DNA of 39,064 nucleotides, taken from positions 1-39,064 of the forward strand of contig NZ_JAHCDD010000056.1 of the NCBI RefSeq assembly GCF_018413525.1, given 5' to 3'. Made by a program: the position numbers and the translations under genes. The notes under the pieces were generated by a model. That model searched no databases and was not told where the DNA came from. It worked only from the letters and a program-made list of their open reading frames with translations. Below, one piece after another: positions 1 through 7,867 of this stretch (its first letter is position 1; each line of letters begins with the position of its first letter). This DNA comes from Acidovorax sp. CCYZU-2555. Lineage in GTDB: Bacteria > Pseudomonadota > Gammaproteobacteria > Burkholderiales > Burkholderiaceae_C.

Positions 1-777
1 ATCGACAACCGGCCGGGCGCCGACGGCATCATCGCCGCCAACGCCGTGCGCACGGCGGCGCCCGACGGCAGCACACTGCTGCTGGGCACCAACACCGCCA
101 TGGTCGCTGCGCCCACGCTGCGGCCGGTGCCGCCGTTCGACCCGTTCAAGGACTTCAGCCCGATCAGCAGCGCGGGCCAGTTCACCATGTTCCTGGTCAC
201 CAGCACCCATGTGCCGGCGCGCACCGCGCCCGAGTTCCTGGCCTGGGCCAAGGCCAATGCCAGCAGCCTCAACACCGCGTCGAGCAACAGCGCCTCCGAA
301 CTCGCGTTGCTGCAGCTGCTCGCCGGCGCGGGCGTGCGCGCCACCAACGCGCGCTTCAAGGGCGACACGCCGGCGCTGATCGATGTGATGGCCGGCCGCA
401 TCCAGGCGATCTTCACGACCGGCACTTCGGCGCCGGCGCTGGTGCGCGACGGCAAGGTGCGCGCGCTGCTGACGTTGCAGCCCGAGCGCAGCCCTCTGCT
501 GCCCGAAGTGCCCACGGCTGTCGAGCTGGGCATACGCGATCTGAGCATACTGCCCTGGGCCGGCTTCTTCGGCCCGCCGGGCCTGCCGCCCGCCTTGGCG
601 CAGGAGCTCAGCGCCGGCCTGCAGAAAGTGCTGGCCGACCCGGCCGTGAAGGCCCTCATGGTGCAGCAGGGCTTCGAAGGCTATGGCATGTCGCCGGAGA
701 AATTCGCGGCATTCTTCAAGGCGCGCTACGACGGCTGGGTCGAGACCATCCGCAAGTACGACGTCAAGTTCGACTGA
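1..777 (+). CDS. Bug/TctC-family solute-binding protein, 5' end cut by window
   Basis: The reading frame is open from base 1, so the signal peptide and about the first 60 residues lie outside the window. The visible part begins IDNRPGADG, the NRPGA segment found about 60 residues into Bug proteins. It continues with the conserved APDGSTLLLG stretch, FDPFKDFSPIS, and a C-terminal PEKFAAFFKARYDGW segment. Bug proteins are periplasmic clamshell receptors that capture carboxylates and other small organic acids for TTT transporters or signalling. The usual YGSxGxG loop is replaced by a divergent SSNSAS-like loop, so the ligand may be unusual. Its stop overlaps the ribosome-binding site of the next Bug gene, which suggests one transcript. 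The family call is firm; the ligand is unknown. Confidence 0.95.
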   Translation: MDNRPGADGIIAANAVRTAAPDGSTLLLGTNTAMVAAPTLRPVPPFDPFKDFSPISSAGQFTMFLVTSTHVPARTAPEFLAWAKANASSLNTASSNSASELALLQLLAGAGVRATNARFKGDTPALIDVMAGRIQAIFTTGTSAPALVRDGKVRALLTLQPERSPLLPEVPTAVELGIRDLSILPWAGFFGPPGLPPALAQELSAGLQKVLADPAVKALMVQQGFEGYGMSPEKFAAFFKARYDGWVETIRKYDVKFD

Positions 778-782
778 GGACC

Positions 783-1784
783 ATGGCCATGCACACTCCC
801 TTCTTTGCGGCGAATCGCCGCCGTGTACTGCAGACGGTGCTCGCGGGCGCGGGCGCCGGCCTGCTGGCGCGCGCCCACGCCCAGCCGGCGGCGTTTCCCA
901 CCAAGCCGATCACCATCATCGTGCCGGTCACCGCGGGCGGGCTGCTCGACGGCTTCGTGCGCGGCAGCGCACGGCTGGCCCAGCCCTATCTGCACGACCA
1001 GCCCATCATCATCGAGAACCGTCCCGGCGCGCAGCTGCTGCTGGGCGCCGATGCGATCGCCCGCGTGCCGCGCGGCGACGGCTACCTGCTCACGGTGTTC
1101 ACGCAGATCATGCTGCGCGCGCCGCACATGCGTCAGGTGAACTACGACCCGATCAAGGACTTCACCTGGATCATCGAGCAGGTGGGCACGCCGTTCGCGG
1201 TCGCGGTGCGCACCGAGTCGCCCTACCGCACGCTGGCCGAACTGGTGGCGGACGCGAAGGCGCGGCCCGGCGCGGTGAGCTACGCCACGGTGGGCATGGG
1301 CAACGGCGGCCACTTGATGATGGAAGAGCTCGCGCGTCTGCAGGACGTGAAGGTCAACCCGATTCCGGTCAAGGGCAGCTCCGAAGCCATACGCGGCGTA
1401 CTTGGCGGCCACTTCGACTGCCTGTGCGACGCCGCGAGCTGGGCGCCGCATGTTGCCAGCGGCAAGATGCGGCTGCTGGTGCAGTTCGGCGAGGAACGGC
1501 TCAAGAAATACCCCGACGTGCCCAGCGCGCGCGAGCTGGGGATTCCCCTGATCTACACCTCGCCCATAGGCCTGCTGGGCCCGAAAGCCATGGACCCGCA
1601 GGTGGTGAAGACGCTGCACGACGCCTTCCTCAAAGCCGCGGCCACGCCCGAATACCGCCAACTGCTGGACCAACTTGACCTGTTTCCGCTGTACCGCAAC
1701 AGCGCCGATTTCGCCGCCCATGCGCGCGATGAATTCGCGCGCGAGCGCGAGATGGTGCAACGCCTGGGCCTGAGCAAGGCCTGA
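783..1784 (+). CDS. Bug/TctC-family solute-binding protein
   Basis: A full-length Bug receptor of 333 residues, close to the family norm of about 320-330. The N-terminus carries a twin-arginine-like motif (NRRRVL) and a hydrophobic stretch ending AHAQ, so export to the periplasm is likely. The ligand-loop segment PVTAGGLLDG takes the place of the common PFPPGGxxD, and VKGSSEAIRGVLGG replaces the usual PYKGGxPAxxDLLGG. This is therefore a divergent member. It starts 5 bases after the preceding Bug stop. A GAGGA sequence overlaps that stop and is better spaced for the in-frame ATG at 789, so the true start may be 789. The ligand cannot be read from sequence. Confidence 0.93.
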   Translation: MAMHTPFFAANRRRVLQTVLAGAGAGLLARAHAQPAAFPTKPITIIVPVTAGGLLDGFVRGSARLAQPYLHDQPIIIENRPGAQLLLGADAIARVPRGDGYLLTVFTQIMLRAPHMRQVNYDPIKDFTWIIEQVGTPFAVAVRTESPYRTLAELVADAKARPGAVSYATVGMGNGGHLMMEELARLQDVKVNPIPVKGSSEAIRGVLGGHFDCLCDAASWAPHVASGKMRLLVQFGEERLKKYPDVPSARELGIPLIYTSPIGLLGPKAMDPQVVKTLHDAFLKAAATPEYRQLLDQLDLFPLYRNSADFAAHARDEFAREREMVQRLGLSKA

Positions 1785-1804
1785 ACCCCCAACGAAAAAC
1801 TCCC

Positions 1805-2785
1805 ATGTTTCCACAAGACAGAAGACAGCATCTGCGCAGCCTGGGCGCTTGCGCGCTCGCCGCGGCGGCCTGGCCCGCGCTGGCCGCCGGCGCCTTTCCC
1901 TCCAAGCCGGTGACGCTGATCGTGCCCAACGCACCCGGCGGCGCCATCGACCTGCTGGCGCGCCTGCTCGAGCGCCAGCTCAGCGAGCGCTGGAAGCAAC
2001 CGGTGCTGGTGGTCTACAAGCCCGGCGCGGGCACGGTGCTGGGCACGGACTTCGTGGCCAAGTCGGCGCCCGACGGCTATACGCTGGGCCTGGTGGTCAC
2101 TTCGCATGTGATCAATCCCGCGCTGCGCCCCAAGATGCCTTTCGACACGCTCAAGGATTTGACCGGCATCACCCAGCTGGCGAGCTCGCCCATCGCGATC
2201 TCGGCGCGGCCCGGACTGCCGGTGCAGAACCTGCAGCAGCTGATCGACTACGCGCGCCGCAATCCGGGCAAGCTGAGCTATGCCTCGCCCGGCAGCGGCA
2301 GCTCCATGCATCTGGCCGCCGAGCGGCTCAAGACGCTGGCCGGTATCGACATACTGCACACCCCCTACAAGGGCAGCGGCGGCGCCTACCAGGATGTGTT
2401 CGGCGAACGCGTCGATCTGATCTTCGACCCGTTGTTCTCGTCGCTGCCGCACATCAAGTCGGGGCGCATGAAAGCGCTGGCCGTGATCAGCGCCCAGCGC
2501 TCGCCGATAGCGCCCGAACTGCCGGCGGCGACGGAAACGCTGGCGGGCTTTGTAGTGGACAGCATCTTCGGCCTGGTGGCGCCCGCGGCCACGCCCGCGC
2601 CGGTGCTGCAGACCATTCACGCGGACGTGGTGCGCGTGCTGCGCACCGAGACCATGAAAGCGCGCATGGCCGAGGTCGGTTTGACGCCCGTCGGCAACTC
2701 AGCGGCCGAGTTCAATGCGTTCATCCGAGCAGACATGGCGCGCTGGGCGCAGGTGGTCAAGCAGGCGGGAGTGACCCTGGATTGA
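1805..2785 (+). CDS. Bug/TctC-family solute-binding protein
   Basis: The third Bug gene in tandem, 326 residues. Its signal sequence is RRQHLRSLGACALAAAA followed by an ALAAG cleavage region. The first ligand loop is VPNAPGGAIDLLAR, the mid-protein loop is YASPGSGSSMHLAAE, and the second domain has the classic TPYKGSGGAYQDVFG. The gap to the preceding gene is 20 bases and no good Shine-Dalgarno sequence is visible, so translation may rely on read-through from upstream. The three tandem receptors differ strongly from one another, which argues for old duplication or separate recruitment rather than a recent copy. No TctA or TctB membrane partner is present in the window. Confidence 0.94.
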   Translation: MFPQDRRQHLRSLGACALAAAAWPALAAGAFPSKPVTLIVPNAPGGAIDLLARLLERQLSERWKQPVLVVYKPGAGTVLGTDFVAKSAPDGYTLGLVVTSHVINPALRPKMPFDTLKDLTGITQLASSPIAISARPGLPVQNLQQLIDYARRNPGKLSYASPGSGSSMHLAAERLKTLAGIDILHTPYKGSGGAYQDVFGERVDLIFDPLFSSLPHIKSGRMKALAVISAQRSPIAPELPAATETLAGFVVDSIFGLVAPAATPAPVLQTIHADVVRVLRTETMKARMAEVGLTPVGNSAAEFNAFIRADMARWAQVVKQAGVTLD

Positions 2786-2810
2786 GCGGCTCACACCGCC
2801 TCTGACTGAA

Positions 2811-2830
2811 TTTATTAAATATTTAATAAA
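2811..2830. repeat. 20-bp perfect AT-only palindrome
   Basis: TTTATTAAAT is followed directly by its reverse complement ATTTAATAAA with no spacer. It lies 26 bases after the third Bug stop and about 160 bases before corA, in DNA that is otherwise about two-thirds GC. It could be an operator, an AT-rich promoter element or part of a transcription end; there is no GC-rich stem as in a standard terminator. A separate CGCTGC/GCAGCG hairpin (2868-2886) lies between it and corA. Confidence 0.6.
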
Positions 2831-2986
2831 ACGGAGCAAACCACCCAGCACAGAGATGAACGGATGCCGCTGCGCGCTTTGCAGCGCCAATGGCCGTGGA
2901 TTGAGGGCGTTGCCTTGTCTGTCCGCATCGGCTGCAGTATTTGCGTGGCACCATGGCGCTTTTTGGACTGCATCCGAAGGATCTCT

Positions 2987-3961
2987 ATGCTGATCAATTG
3001 CGTGGCCTACGAAAAGGGATCCAAGCTCGCGGACATTTCCGTTGCCGATATCAGCGATTACATCGCCAAGCCTGGTTGCTTCGTATGGGTGGCCCTGGCC
3101 GACCCGACGCCGGCGGAGCTTGACGAGATGCGCGAGGAGTTCAACCTGCACGAACTCGCCGTCGAGGACGCGCGCCACGGCCACCAGCGACCCAAGATCG
3201 AGGAATACGGCCAGTCCATCTTCGCGGTGATGCACCTGCTGGAACCGGATACCGAGCGTCCCGGTCAGTTCAACCTGGGCGAGGTCGACGTGTTCACCGG
3301 CCCCAACTATGTTCTGTCGGTTCGCAACCGCAGCCGGCAAGGCTTTCTGGGCGTGCGCGATCGCTGCGAACGCGAGCCCGAGCTGCTCGAGCACGGCGCG
3401 GGCTTTGTGCTCTATGCGCTCATGGATGCGGTGGTGGACCGCTACTTTCCCATCATCGAGTCCCTGGAATCCGAACTCGAGGAAGTCGAACTGCAGATTT
3501 TCACCCAGCGCGCGGCGCGCGACAGCATCAAGCAGCTCTATGGCCTGAAGCAGCGCGTCATGGTGCTCAAGCATGCGGTGGCGCCGCTGCTGGAAGCCGT
3601 GAGCAAGCTGCACGGCGGACGCGTGCCGCAGATCTGCGCCGGATCGCAGGAGTACTTTCGCGACGTCGCCGACCACCTGGTGCGTATCAATGGGCTGATC
3701 GACGGCATGCGCGACACCATCGCCACGGCCATGCAGGTCAATCTGTCCATGGTCGCCATCGACGACAACGAAGTCACCAAGCGGCTCGCGGCCTGGGCCA
3801 GTATTTTTGCGATCTGCACGGCCTTCGTCGGCATCTGGGGAATGAACTTCGAGTACATGCCCGAGCTCAAGTGGCAGTACGGCTACCCCGCCGCACTTCT
3901 GCTGATGGGCGCCGTGTGCAGCTATGTCTACTACCGGTTCCGCCGGGCCGGCTGGCTCTAG
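2987..3961 (+). CDS. corA: CorA-family magnesium/divalent metal channel
   Basis: Encodes 324 residues (E. coli CorA has 316). The long N-terminal cytoplasmic domain and coiled-coil-rich helices are followed by two C-terminal membrane segments. The family signature GMN appears in GIWGMNFEYMPEL at the end of the first membrane helix, and the protein ends in a basic tail (YYRFRRAGWL). CorA pentamers are the main constitutive Mg2+ uptake channel and also pass Co2+ and Ni2+. The ATG at 2987 is chosen because AAGGA lies seven bases upstream and the protein then begins MLINCVAYEKG, as in relatives. An in-frame ATG at 2864 would add an unlikely basic extension. No Mg-sensing leader is recognisable. 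Confidence 0.95.
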   Translation: MLINCVAYEKGSKLADISVADISDYIAKPGCFVWVALADPTPAELDEMREEFNLHELAVEDARHGHQRPKIEEYGQSIFAVMHLLEPDTERPGQFNLGEVDVFTGPNYVLSVRNRSRQGFLGVRDRCEREPELLEHGAGFVLYALMDAVVDRYFPIIESLESELEEVELQIFTQRAARDSIKQLYGLKQRVMVLKHAVAPLLEAVSKLHGGRVPQICAGSQEYFRDVADHLVRINGLIDGMRDTIATAMQVNLSMVAIDDNEVTKRLAAWASIFAICTAFVGIWGMNFEYMPELKWQYGYPAALLLMGAVCSYVYYRFRRAGWL

Positions 3962-4034
3962 ACCCGGCTTCAAGGCGCTGCGGGTGGTGAATGCAGCCCT
4001 GGCATACGGCGCAAAACAAAATATGAAGTTATAT

Positions 4035-4050
4035 TATGTCTTTTGACATA
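4035..4050 (+). promoter_or_regulatory. Inverted repeat, probable operator of the BigR-like repressor
   Basis: TATGTC-TTTT-GACATA is a perfect 6-bp inverted repeat in an AT-rich patch, ending 17 bases before the ArsR-type start codon. ArsR-family repressors, including BigR, bind AT-rich dyads that overlap their own promoters, so autoregulation is the simplest reading. The exact match to the published BigR site was not tested. Confidence 0.55.
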
Positions 4051-4067
4051 TCGTTTAAGCCCAAGTC

Positions 4068-4400
4068 ATGCCGCCATCGATCGACGCCTCGCCGGCCCTC
4101 ACGCCCGAAACCCTGCGCGGCGCGGCCGGCCGTGCCGTAGGCGCGCTCAAGGTCCTGGCCAATGAAGACCGCCTGTTGCTGCTGTGCCAGCTGTCGCAGG
4201 CCGAGATGTGTGTCGGCGACATGGAGCAGGCGCTGGGCATTCGCCAGCCTACCCTGTCCCAGCAACTGGGCGTGCTGCGCAACGAGGGCGTGGTGAGCAC
4301 ACGGCGCGAAGGCAAGAGCATCTTCTACCGCGTGGCCGATCCCGCGATGCTCGAAATCCTCGCGCTTCTCTATCAGCTTTACTGTCCCAAGGAGAAATGA
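4068..4400 (+). CDS. bigR: ArsR-family transcriptional repressor, BigR/SqrR sulfide/persulfide-sensing type
   Basis: A 110-residue winged-helix repressor. The recognition region is MEQALGIRQPTLSQQLGVLRNEGVV and the wing is RREGKSIFYRV. Cys40 (in RLLLLC) and Cys106 (in LYCPKEK) match the two redox cysteines of BigR/SqrR in context and spacing; in that family a di- or tetrasulfide bridge forms when persulfides accumulate and releases DNA. A third Cys48 is extra. Its stop overlaps the start of a YeeE/YedE transporter gene (ATGA), as in known bigR-pmpAB operons, which supports a sulfide rather than arsenic or metal ligand. The canonical ArsR metal motif ELCVCDL is absent. A dyad at 4035-4050 suggests autorepression. 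Confidence 0.85.
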   Translation: MPPSIDASPALTPETLRGAAGRAVGALKVLANEDRLLLLCQLSQAEMCVGDMEQALGIRQPTLSQQLGVLRNEGVVSTRREGKSIFYRVADPAMLEILALLYQLYCPKEK

Positions 4401-4834
4401 TGTCTATCGATTGGAACCATTTCACGCCGGGGGCGGCGCTGGCCGGCGGGGCGCTCATCGGCCTGGCCGCCGGAATGTTCGCCCTGTTCAACGGACGCAT
4501 CGCCGGCATCAGCGGGGTGCTCGGCGGCTTGCTGCGTTCGACGCCGGGAGACCGCGGCTGGCGGCTGGCCTTTCTTTGCGGCCTGGTCGCAGCACCGCTG
4601 GTCTATGCGCTGTTCTCGGCGCGTCCCACGCCGCAGATCGATGCCGGCTATGGGGCGCTGATTCTGGCAGGGCTGCTCGTGGGCATGGGCGCGCGCTACG
4701 GCGCCGGCTGCACCAGCGGCCACGGCGTATGCGGGCTGTCGCGGTTTTCGCTGCGCTCGCTGGCGGCCACACTCACTTTCATGGGCACAGGCTTTGTCAC
4801 GGTGTTCGTGCTGCGCCACCTGCTGGGCATCTAG
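4400..4834 (+). CDS. pmpA: YeeE/YedE-family sulfur-compound transporter subunit (PmpA-like)
   Basis: A 144-residue membrane protein with four to five hydrophobic segments. It holds the family signature GARYGAGCTSGHGVCGLSR (Cys104 and Cys111). In the related full-length thiosulfate carrier TsuA (YeeE), conserved cysteines in such loops pass the substrate across the membrane. Half-size PmpA and PmpB are thought to pair to make the equivalent of one YeeE. AAGGAG lies five bases before the ATG at 4400; an adjacent ATG at 4397 is too close to it. The start overlaps the stop of the BigR-like repressor, so the genes are translationally coupled. The substrate is probably thiosulfate, sulfide or a persulfide (inference). 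Confidence 0.88.
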   Translation: MSIDWNHFTPGAALAGGALIGLAAGMFALFNGRIAGISGVLGGLLRSTPGDRGWRLAFLCGLVAAPLVYALFSARPTPQIDAGYGALILAGLLVGMGARYGAGCTSGHGVCGLSRFSLRSLAATLTFMGTGFVTVFVLRHLLGI

Positions 4835-4844
4835 GGAGTACGCC

Positions 4845-5264
4845 ATGCTGGCTTTTACGTCTCTGCTCGCCGGCCTGGTCTTTGGCCTGGGCCTGATCGT
4901 CTCGGGCATGGCCGATCCGGCCAAGGTGCTGGGTTTCCTCGACATTACAGGCCACTGGGACCCGTCGCTGGCCTTCGTCATGGGCGGTGCGATCGCCGTC
5001 GCCACAGCCGCGTTCGCGCTCGCCAGGCGGCGCACTTCGTCCCTGCTGGGCGCCCCCATGCGCCTGCCTGCCAAGCGCACGATTGACCGCCGCCTGCTCC
5101 TTGGCAGCGCGCTGTTCGGCATAGGCTGGGGCATTGCCGGGTTTTGCCCCGGACCGGCACTGGTTTCGCTGGGCATGGGACAGCTCAAGGGCCTGGTTTT
5201 TGTGCTCGCCATGTTGGCCGGAATGGGCGTTTTCGAGTTCTTCGAGCGGCGCAGCGACGGCTAG
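4845..5264 (+). CDS. pmpB: YeeE/YedE-family sulfur-compound transporter subunit (PmpB-like, DUF6691)
   Basis: A 139-residue membrane protein that starts ten bases after pmpA, behind AGGGAG. It opens with a hydrophobic GLVFGLGLIVSGMADPAKVLGFLD segment typical of the DUF6691 half, and later has GWGIAGFCPGPALVSLG, where Cys101 is the family cysteine. It is the expected partner of PmpA and completes the bigR-pmpA-pmpB unit. Export or import of a reduced sulfur species under control of the repressor is the likely job; direction and substrate are not visible in the sequence. Confidence 0.87.
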   Translation: MLAFTSLLAGLVFGLGLIVSGMADPAKVLGFLDITGHWDPSLAFVMGGAIAVATAAFALARRRTSSLLGAPMRLPAKRTIDRRLLLGSALFGIGWGIAGFCPGPALVSLGMGQLKGLVFVLAMLAGMGVFEFFERRSDG

Positions 5265-5313
5265 ACGGTTCAATGGCCCGCCCGGCCTCTGCAAACAAAT
5301 GCACGCCAGGTGC

Positions 5314-5344
5314 TTGACCTTGTAGCGAGTACAGAGTTTCCAAT
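5314..5344 (+). promoter_or_regulatory. MerR-type operator-promoter upstream of the metal ATPase
   Basis: A -35 hexamer TTGACC (5314-5319) is followed by a 19-bp spacer and a weak -10 TCCAAT (5339-5344). The spacer holds a 21-bp imperfect dyad beginning ACCTTGTAG and ending GTACAGAGT (5317-5337; six of ten pairs match). An over-long 19-20 bp spacer filled by such a dyad is the hallmark of promoters untwisted by MerR-family activators. The layout resembles CadR/PbrR/ZntR sites. No MerR-family gene is in the window, so the activator must be encoded elsewhere. Confidence 0.75.
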
Positions 5345-5365
5345 GGTCTCTGAAAGCGAGAAACC

Positions 5366-7708
5366 ATGGCCAAACATCATCCAGATTCATTGCGCACCGC
5401 AGAAACCTGCGGCGCTGGCGCCACAGAGTCCAACGCCGTCGGTGCATCCGATGCCTGCTGCTCCAGCTCTGCCGCGGCCCACCCGCCAGCGCACAGCGCT
5501 CCCGCGTCGAGTTGCTGCGCGCCTGCGGCGCCCCGCAGCGAACCGGCGTCCTGCTGCGCGGCACCGGTACTGTCGAAGCCAGGCGCTGCAACGGGTGAGG
5601 CGGTCGCGCCCAACACCTTCCTCATTTCGACCATGGACTGCACCGTCGAAGAGTCGGAAATCCGCCAGGTGGTCGAGCCCATTCCCGGGATTCGCGGTCT
5701 GCACTTCCGGCTCAACCAGCGCACGCTGCGCATCGACGGCAGCGATGAGGCCGTCACTGCGGCGCTGTCCGCCATCCGCAAGGCGGGTTTTGCGCCAGAA
5801 GCCGTAAAGGCTTCGACCGGTACCGGCACGGCCGATGCTCCGGCCTACGGCAGCGGCTATGCACGCTACGGCGCGGCACTGGCTTTCGCACTGGTTGCAG
5901 AATGCATCTCCTACTTCGCCCCTGAAACCACGGTCTGGAAGGCCGCGGGCATGGTGGTCGCGGCGGCGGCCATCTGGCTGGCCGGGCTGGAGACCTATTC
6001 CAAGGGCTTGACCGCGCTGCGCCACGGCAAGCTCAACATCAACGCGCTGATGTCGGTGGCGGTGACAGGGGCCTTCATCATCGGCCAGTGGCCTGAAGCC
6101 GCGATGGTCATGGCCTTGTATGCGATTGCGGAACTGATAGAAGCGCGCGCCGTGGACCGCGCGCGCAATGCCATCAAGAGTCTGGTCGATCTCGCTCCCG
6201 ACGATGCCGAAATCCAGCAGCCCGACGGCCGCTGGCTGCGCGTCCAGGCCGCCGAGGTGGCAATGCATGCGATCGCGCGCGTCAAGCCCGGCGAACGCGT
6301 GGCCTTCGACGGCGTGGTGACCAAGGGCCACAGCAGCATCAACCAGGCGCCCGTGACCGGCGAAAGCATTCCCGTCGACAAGGAGCCGGGCAGCCAGGTG
6401 TTTGCCGGAACCATCAACGAAAACGGCGAACTCGAGTTTCGCGTGACCGCCGCCGCGGCCAACTCCACCCTGGCGCGCATCATCCATGCCGTGGAACAGG
6501 CACAAGGCACGCGCGCGCCGACGCAGCGCTTCGTCGACCGCTTTGCCGCGATCTACACGCCCGCCGTCTTCGCCATGGCGCTGGCCGTGGCCGTGCTGCC
6601 GCCCTTGTTTCTCGGCTGGGAATGGCTGACCTCGATCTACAAGGCCCTGGTGCTGCTGGTGATCGCCTGCCCCTGCGCGCTGGTGATCTCCACGCCGGTG
6701 TCGGTGGTGAGCGGCCTGGCCGCGGCCGCGCGCCGCGGCATTTTGATCAAGGGCGGAACCAACCACGAGAATGCGCGCCTGCTCAAGGCCGTGGCCTTGG
6801 ACAAGACCGGCACCCTGACGGAAGGCAAGCCCAAGCTGGTGGCTTTCCGGGCCTGGGGCCAGGCCGATGAAGCCCAGGTTCGGCGCTGGGCCAAGAGCCT
6901 GGCCGCGCGCTCCGACCACCCGGTATCGAAGTCGATTGCACTGGGCCTCGAAGGCCAAACCGCAGATGTCGATGGATTCACGGCATTGCTGGGGCGTGGC
7001 GTTGAAGCGTCGGTCGATGGCAGGACGCTGGTGCTGGGCAATCACCGCCTGATACGCGAGCGCAACCAGTCCGATGCACAGCTCGAAGCCGAGTTGATCG
7101 CCCATGAAGCCCAAGGCCGCACCGTGACGCTGCTCGCCGACGCCAGCGGCGTGCTCGCGCTGTTCGCGGTGGCAGACACGATCAAGCCCAGTTCGGTGGC
7201 CGCGGTCGCGCAGCTCAAGCGCCTGGGCGTGACGCCCGTCATGCTGACCGGCGACAACACGGCCACCGCCCAGGCCGTGGCCAGCGAGGCCGGCATCGCC
7301 GATGCGCGCGGCGGCCTGCTGCCGCAAGACAAGCTCACCGCCATCCAGGAGATGCGCGTGCGCTACGGCCCGACCGCGATGACCGGCGACGGCATCAACG
7401 ACGCACCGGCCCTGGCCCAGGCAGACATCGGCTTCGCGATGGGCGGCGCCGGCACCGACACCGCGGTGGAAGCCGCCGATGTCGTGATCATGAACGACGA
7501 CCTGGGCCGCATCGCCGAAACCATAGAGCTGAGCCGGCGCACGCATGCCATCCTGTGGCAGAACATCAGCCTGGCGCTCACCATCAAGGCGGCCTTCTTC
7601 ATTCTCGCGGTCTTCGGCGGTGCAACCATGTGGATGGCGGTGTTCGCGGACATGGGGGCCAGCTTGCTGGTGGTCGGCAATGGGTTGCGGCTGTTGCGGC
7701 GCGCGTGA
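5366..7708 (+). CDS. zntA: Zn2+/Cd2+/Pb2+-exporting P1B-type ATPase
   Basis: A 780-residue heavy-metal ATPase that pumps divalent soft metals out of the cytosol. The N-terminus is rich in Cys pairs (residues about 32-70: ACCSSS, SSCCAP, ASCCAAP), probably an extra metal-binding tail. One HMA-like domain follows with MDCTVEE (Cys92), the MDCxxE form seen in Zn/Cd/Pb pumps rather than the CxxC of copper pumps. The membrane metal site is Cys435-Pro-Cys437 in ACPCALVIS, the phosphorylated aspartate is Asp479 in DKTGTLTEGKP, and the hinge motif is TGDGINDAPALAQAD. The ATG at 5366 sits downstream of a MerR-type promoter, so induction by Zn, Cd or Pb is expected. Preference among the three metals cannot be decided. 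Confidence 0.93.
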   Translation: MAKHHPDSLRTAETCGAGATESNAVGASDACCSSSAAAHPPAHSAPASSCCAPAAPRSEPASCCAAPVLSKPGAATGEAVAPNTFLISTMDCTVEESEIRQVVEPIPGIRGLHFRLNQRTLRIDGSDEAVTAALSAIRKAGFAPEAVKASTGTGTADAPAYGSGYARYGAALAFALVAECISYFAPETTVWKAAGMVVAAAAIWLAGLETYSKGLTALRHGKLNINALMSVAVTGAFIIGQWPEAAMVMALYAIAELIEARAVDRARNAIKSLVDLAPDDAEIQQPDGRWLRVQAAEVAMHAIARVKPGERVAFDGVVTKGHSSINQAPVTGESIPVDKEPGSQVFAGTINENGELEFRVTAAAANSTLARIIHAVEQAQGTRAPTQRFVDRFAAIYTPAVFAMALAVAVLPPLFLGWEWLTSIYKALVLLVIACPCALVISTPVSVVSGLAAAARRGILIKGGTNHENARLLKAVALDKTGTLTEGKPKLVAFRAWGQADEAQVRRWAKSLAARSDHPVSKSIALGLEGQTADVDGFTALLGRGVEASVDGRTLVLGNHRLIRERNQSDAQLEAELIAHEAQGRTVTLLADASGVLALFAVADTIKPSSVAAVAQLKRLGVTPVMLTGDNTATAQAVASEAGIADARGGLLPQDKLTAIQEMRVRYGPTAMTGDGINDAPALAQADIGFAMGGAGTDTAVEAADVVIMNDDLGRIAETIELSRRTHAILWQNISLALTIKAAFFILAVFGGATMWMAVFADMGASLLVVGNGLRLLRRA

Positions 7709-7715
7709 TGCAAGG

Positions 7716-7741
7716 CGCGGCTGCCGGCACCGACAGCCGCG
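7716..7741 (+). terminator. GC-rich hairpin after the metal ATPase gene
   Basis: CGCGGCTG (7716-7723) pairs perfectly with CAGCCGCG (7734-7741) around a 10-base loop, seven bases after the ATPase stop. There is no U-run after the stem, so it is at best a pause or stabilising hairpin rather than a classic intrinsic terminator. Confidence 0.45.
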
Positions 7742-7768
7742 GTCTCAATCGTGCTATCTCGCTATGAA

Positions 7769-7861
7769 TACCCAAAAAAGGGTAATTCCATACCTTTTTA
7801 GGGTACTTTGAATGATCGCCGTTAAAATCCCTCAATAGGGGCTCAAAGGCCCCAAATAGGG
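7769..7861 (+). promoter_or_regulatory. Four-copy CCC-N6-GGG operator array before the MNT/HEPN pair
   Basis: Four 12-bp dyads start at 7771 (CCCAAAAAAGGG), 7792 (ACCTTTTTAGGG), 7829 (CCCTCAATAGGG) and 7850 (CCCCAAATAGGG). The first two are 21 bp apart and so are the last two, that is, two helical turns each. The first is extended to TACCC/GGGTA. A -10-like TAAAAT (7823-7828) lies exactly between the two pairs and no good -35 is visible; the last element ends seven bases before the start codon. The layout suggests cooperative binding on one DNA face, most simply by the winged-helix domain of the following protein. Confidence 0.65.
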
Positions 7862-7867
7862 AACAAC

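Noticed and set aside
2786-2986. Mg2+-sensing riboswitch before corA
   Set aside because: Only a short CGCTGC/GCAGCG hairpin and an AT palindrome are visible; no M-box or ykoK-type consensus could be recognised.
5387-7546. 719-residue - strand frame opposite the metal ATPase
   Set aside because: Complement of an intact P-type ATPase with all catalytic motifs; no domain is seen in the antisense product.
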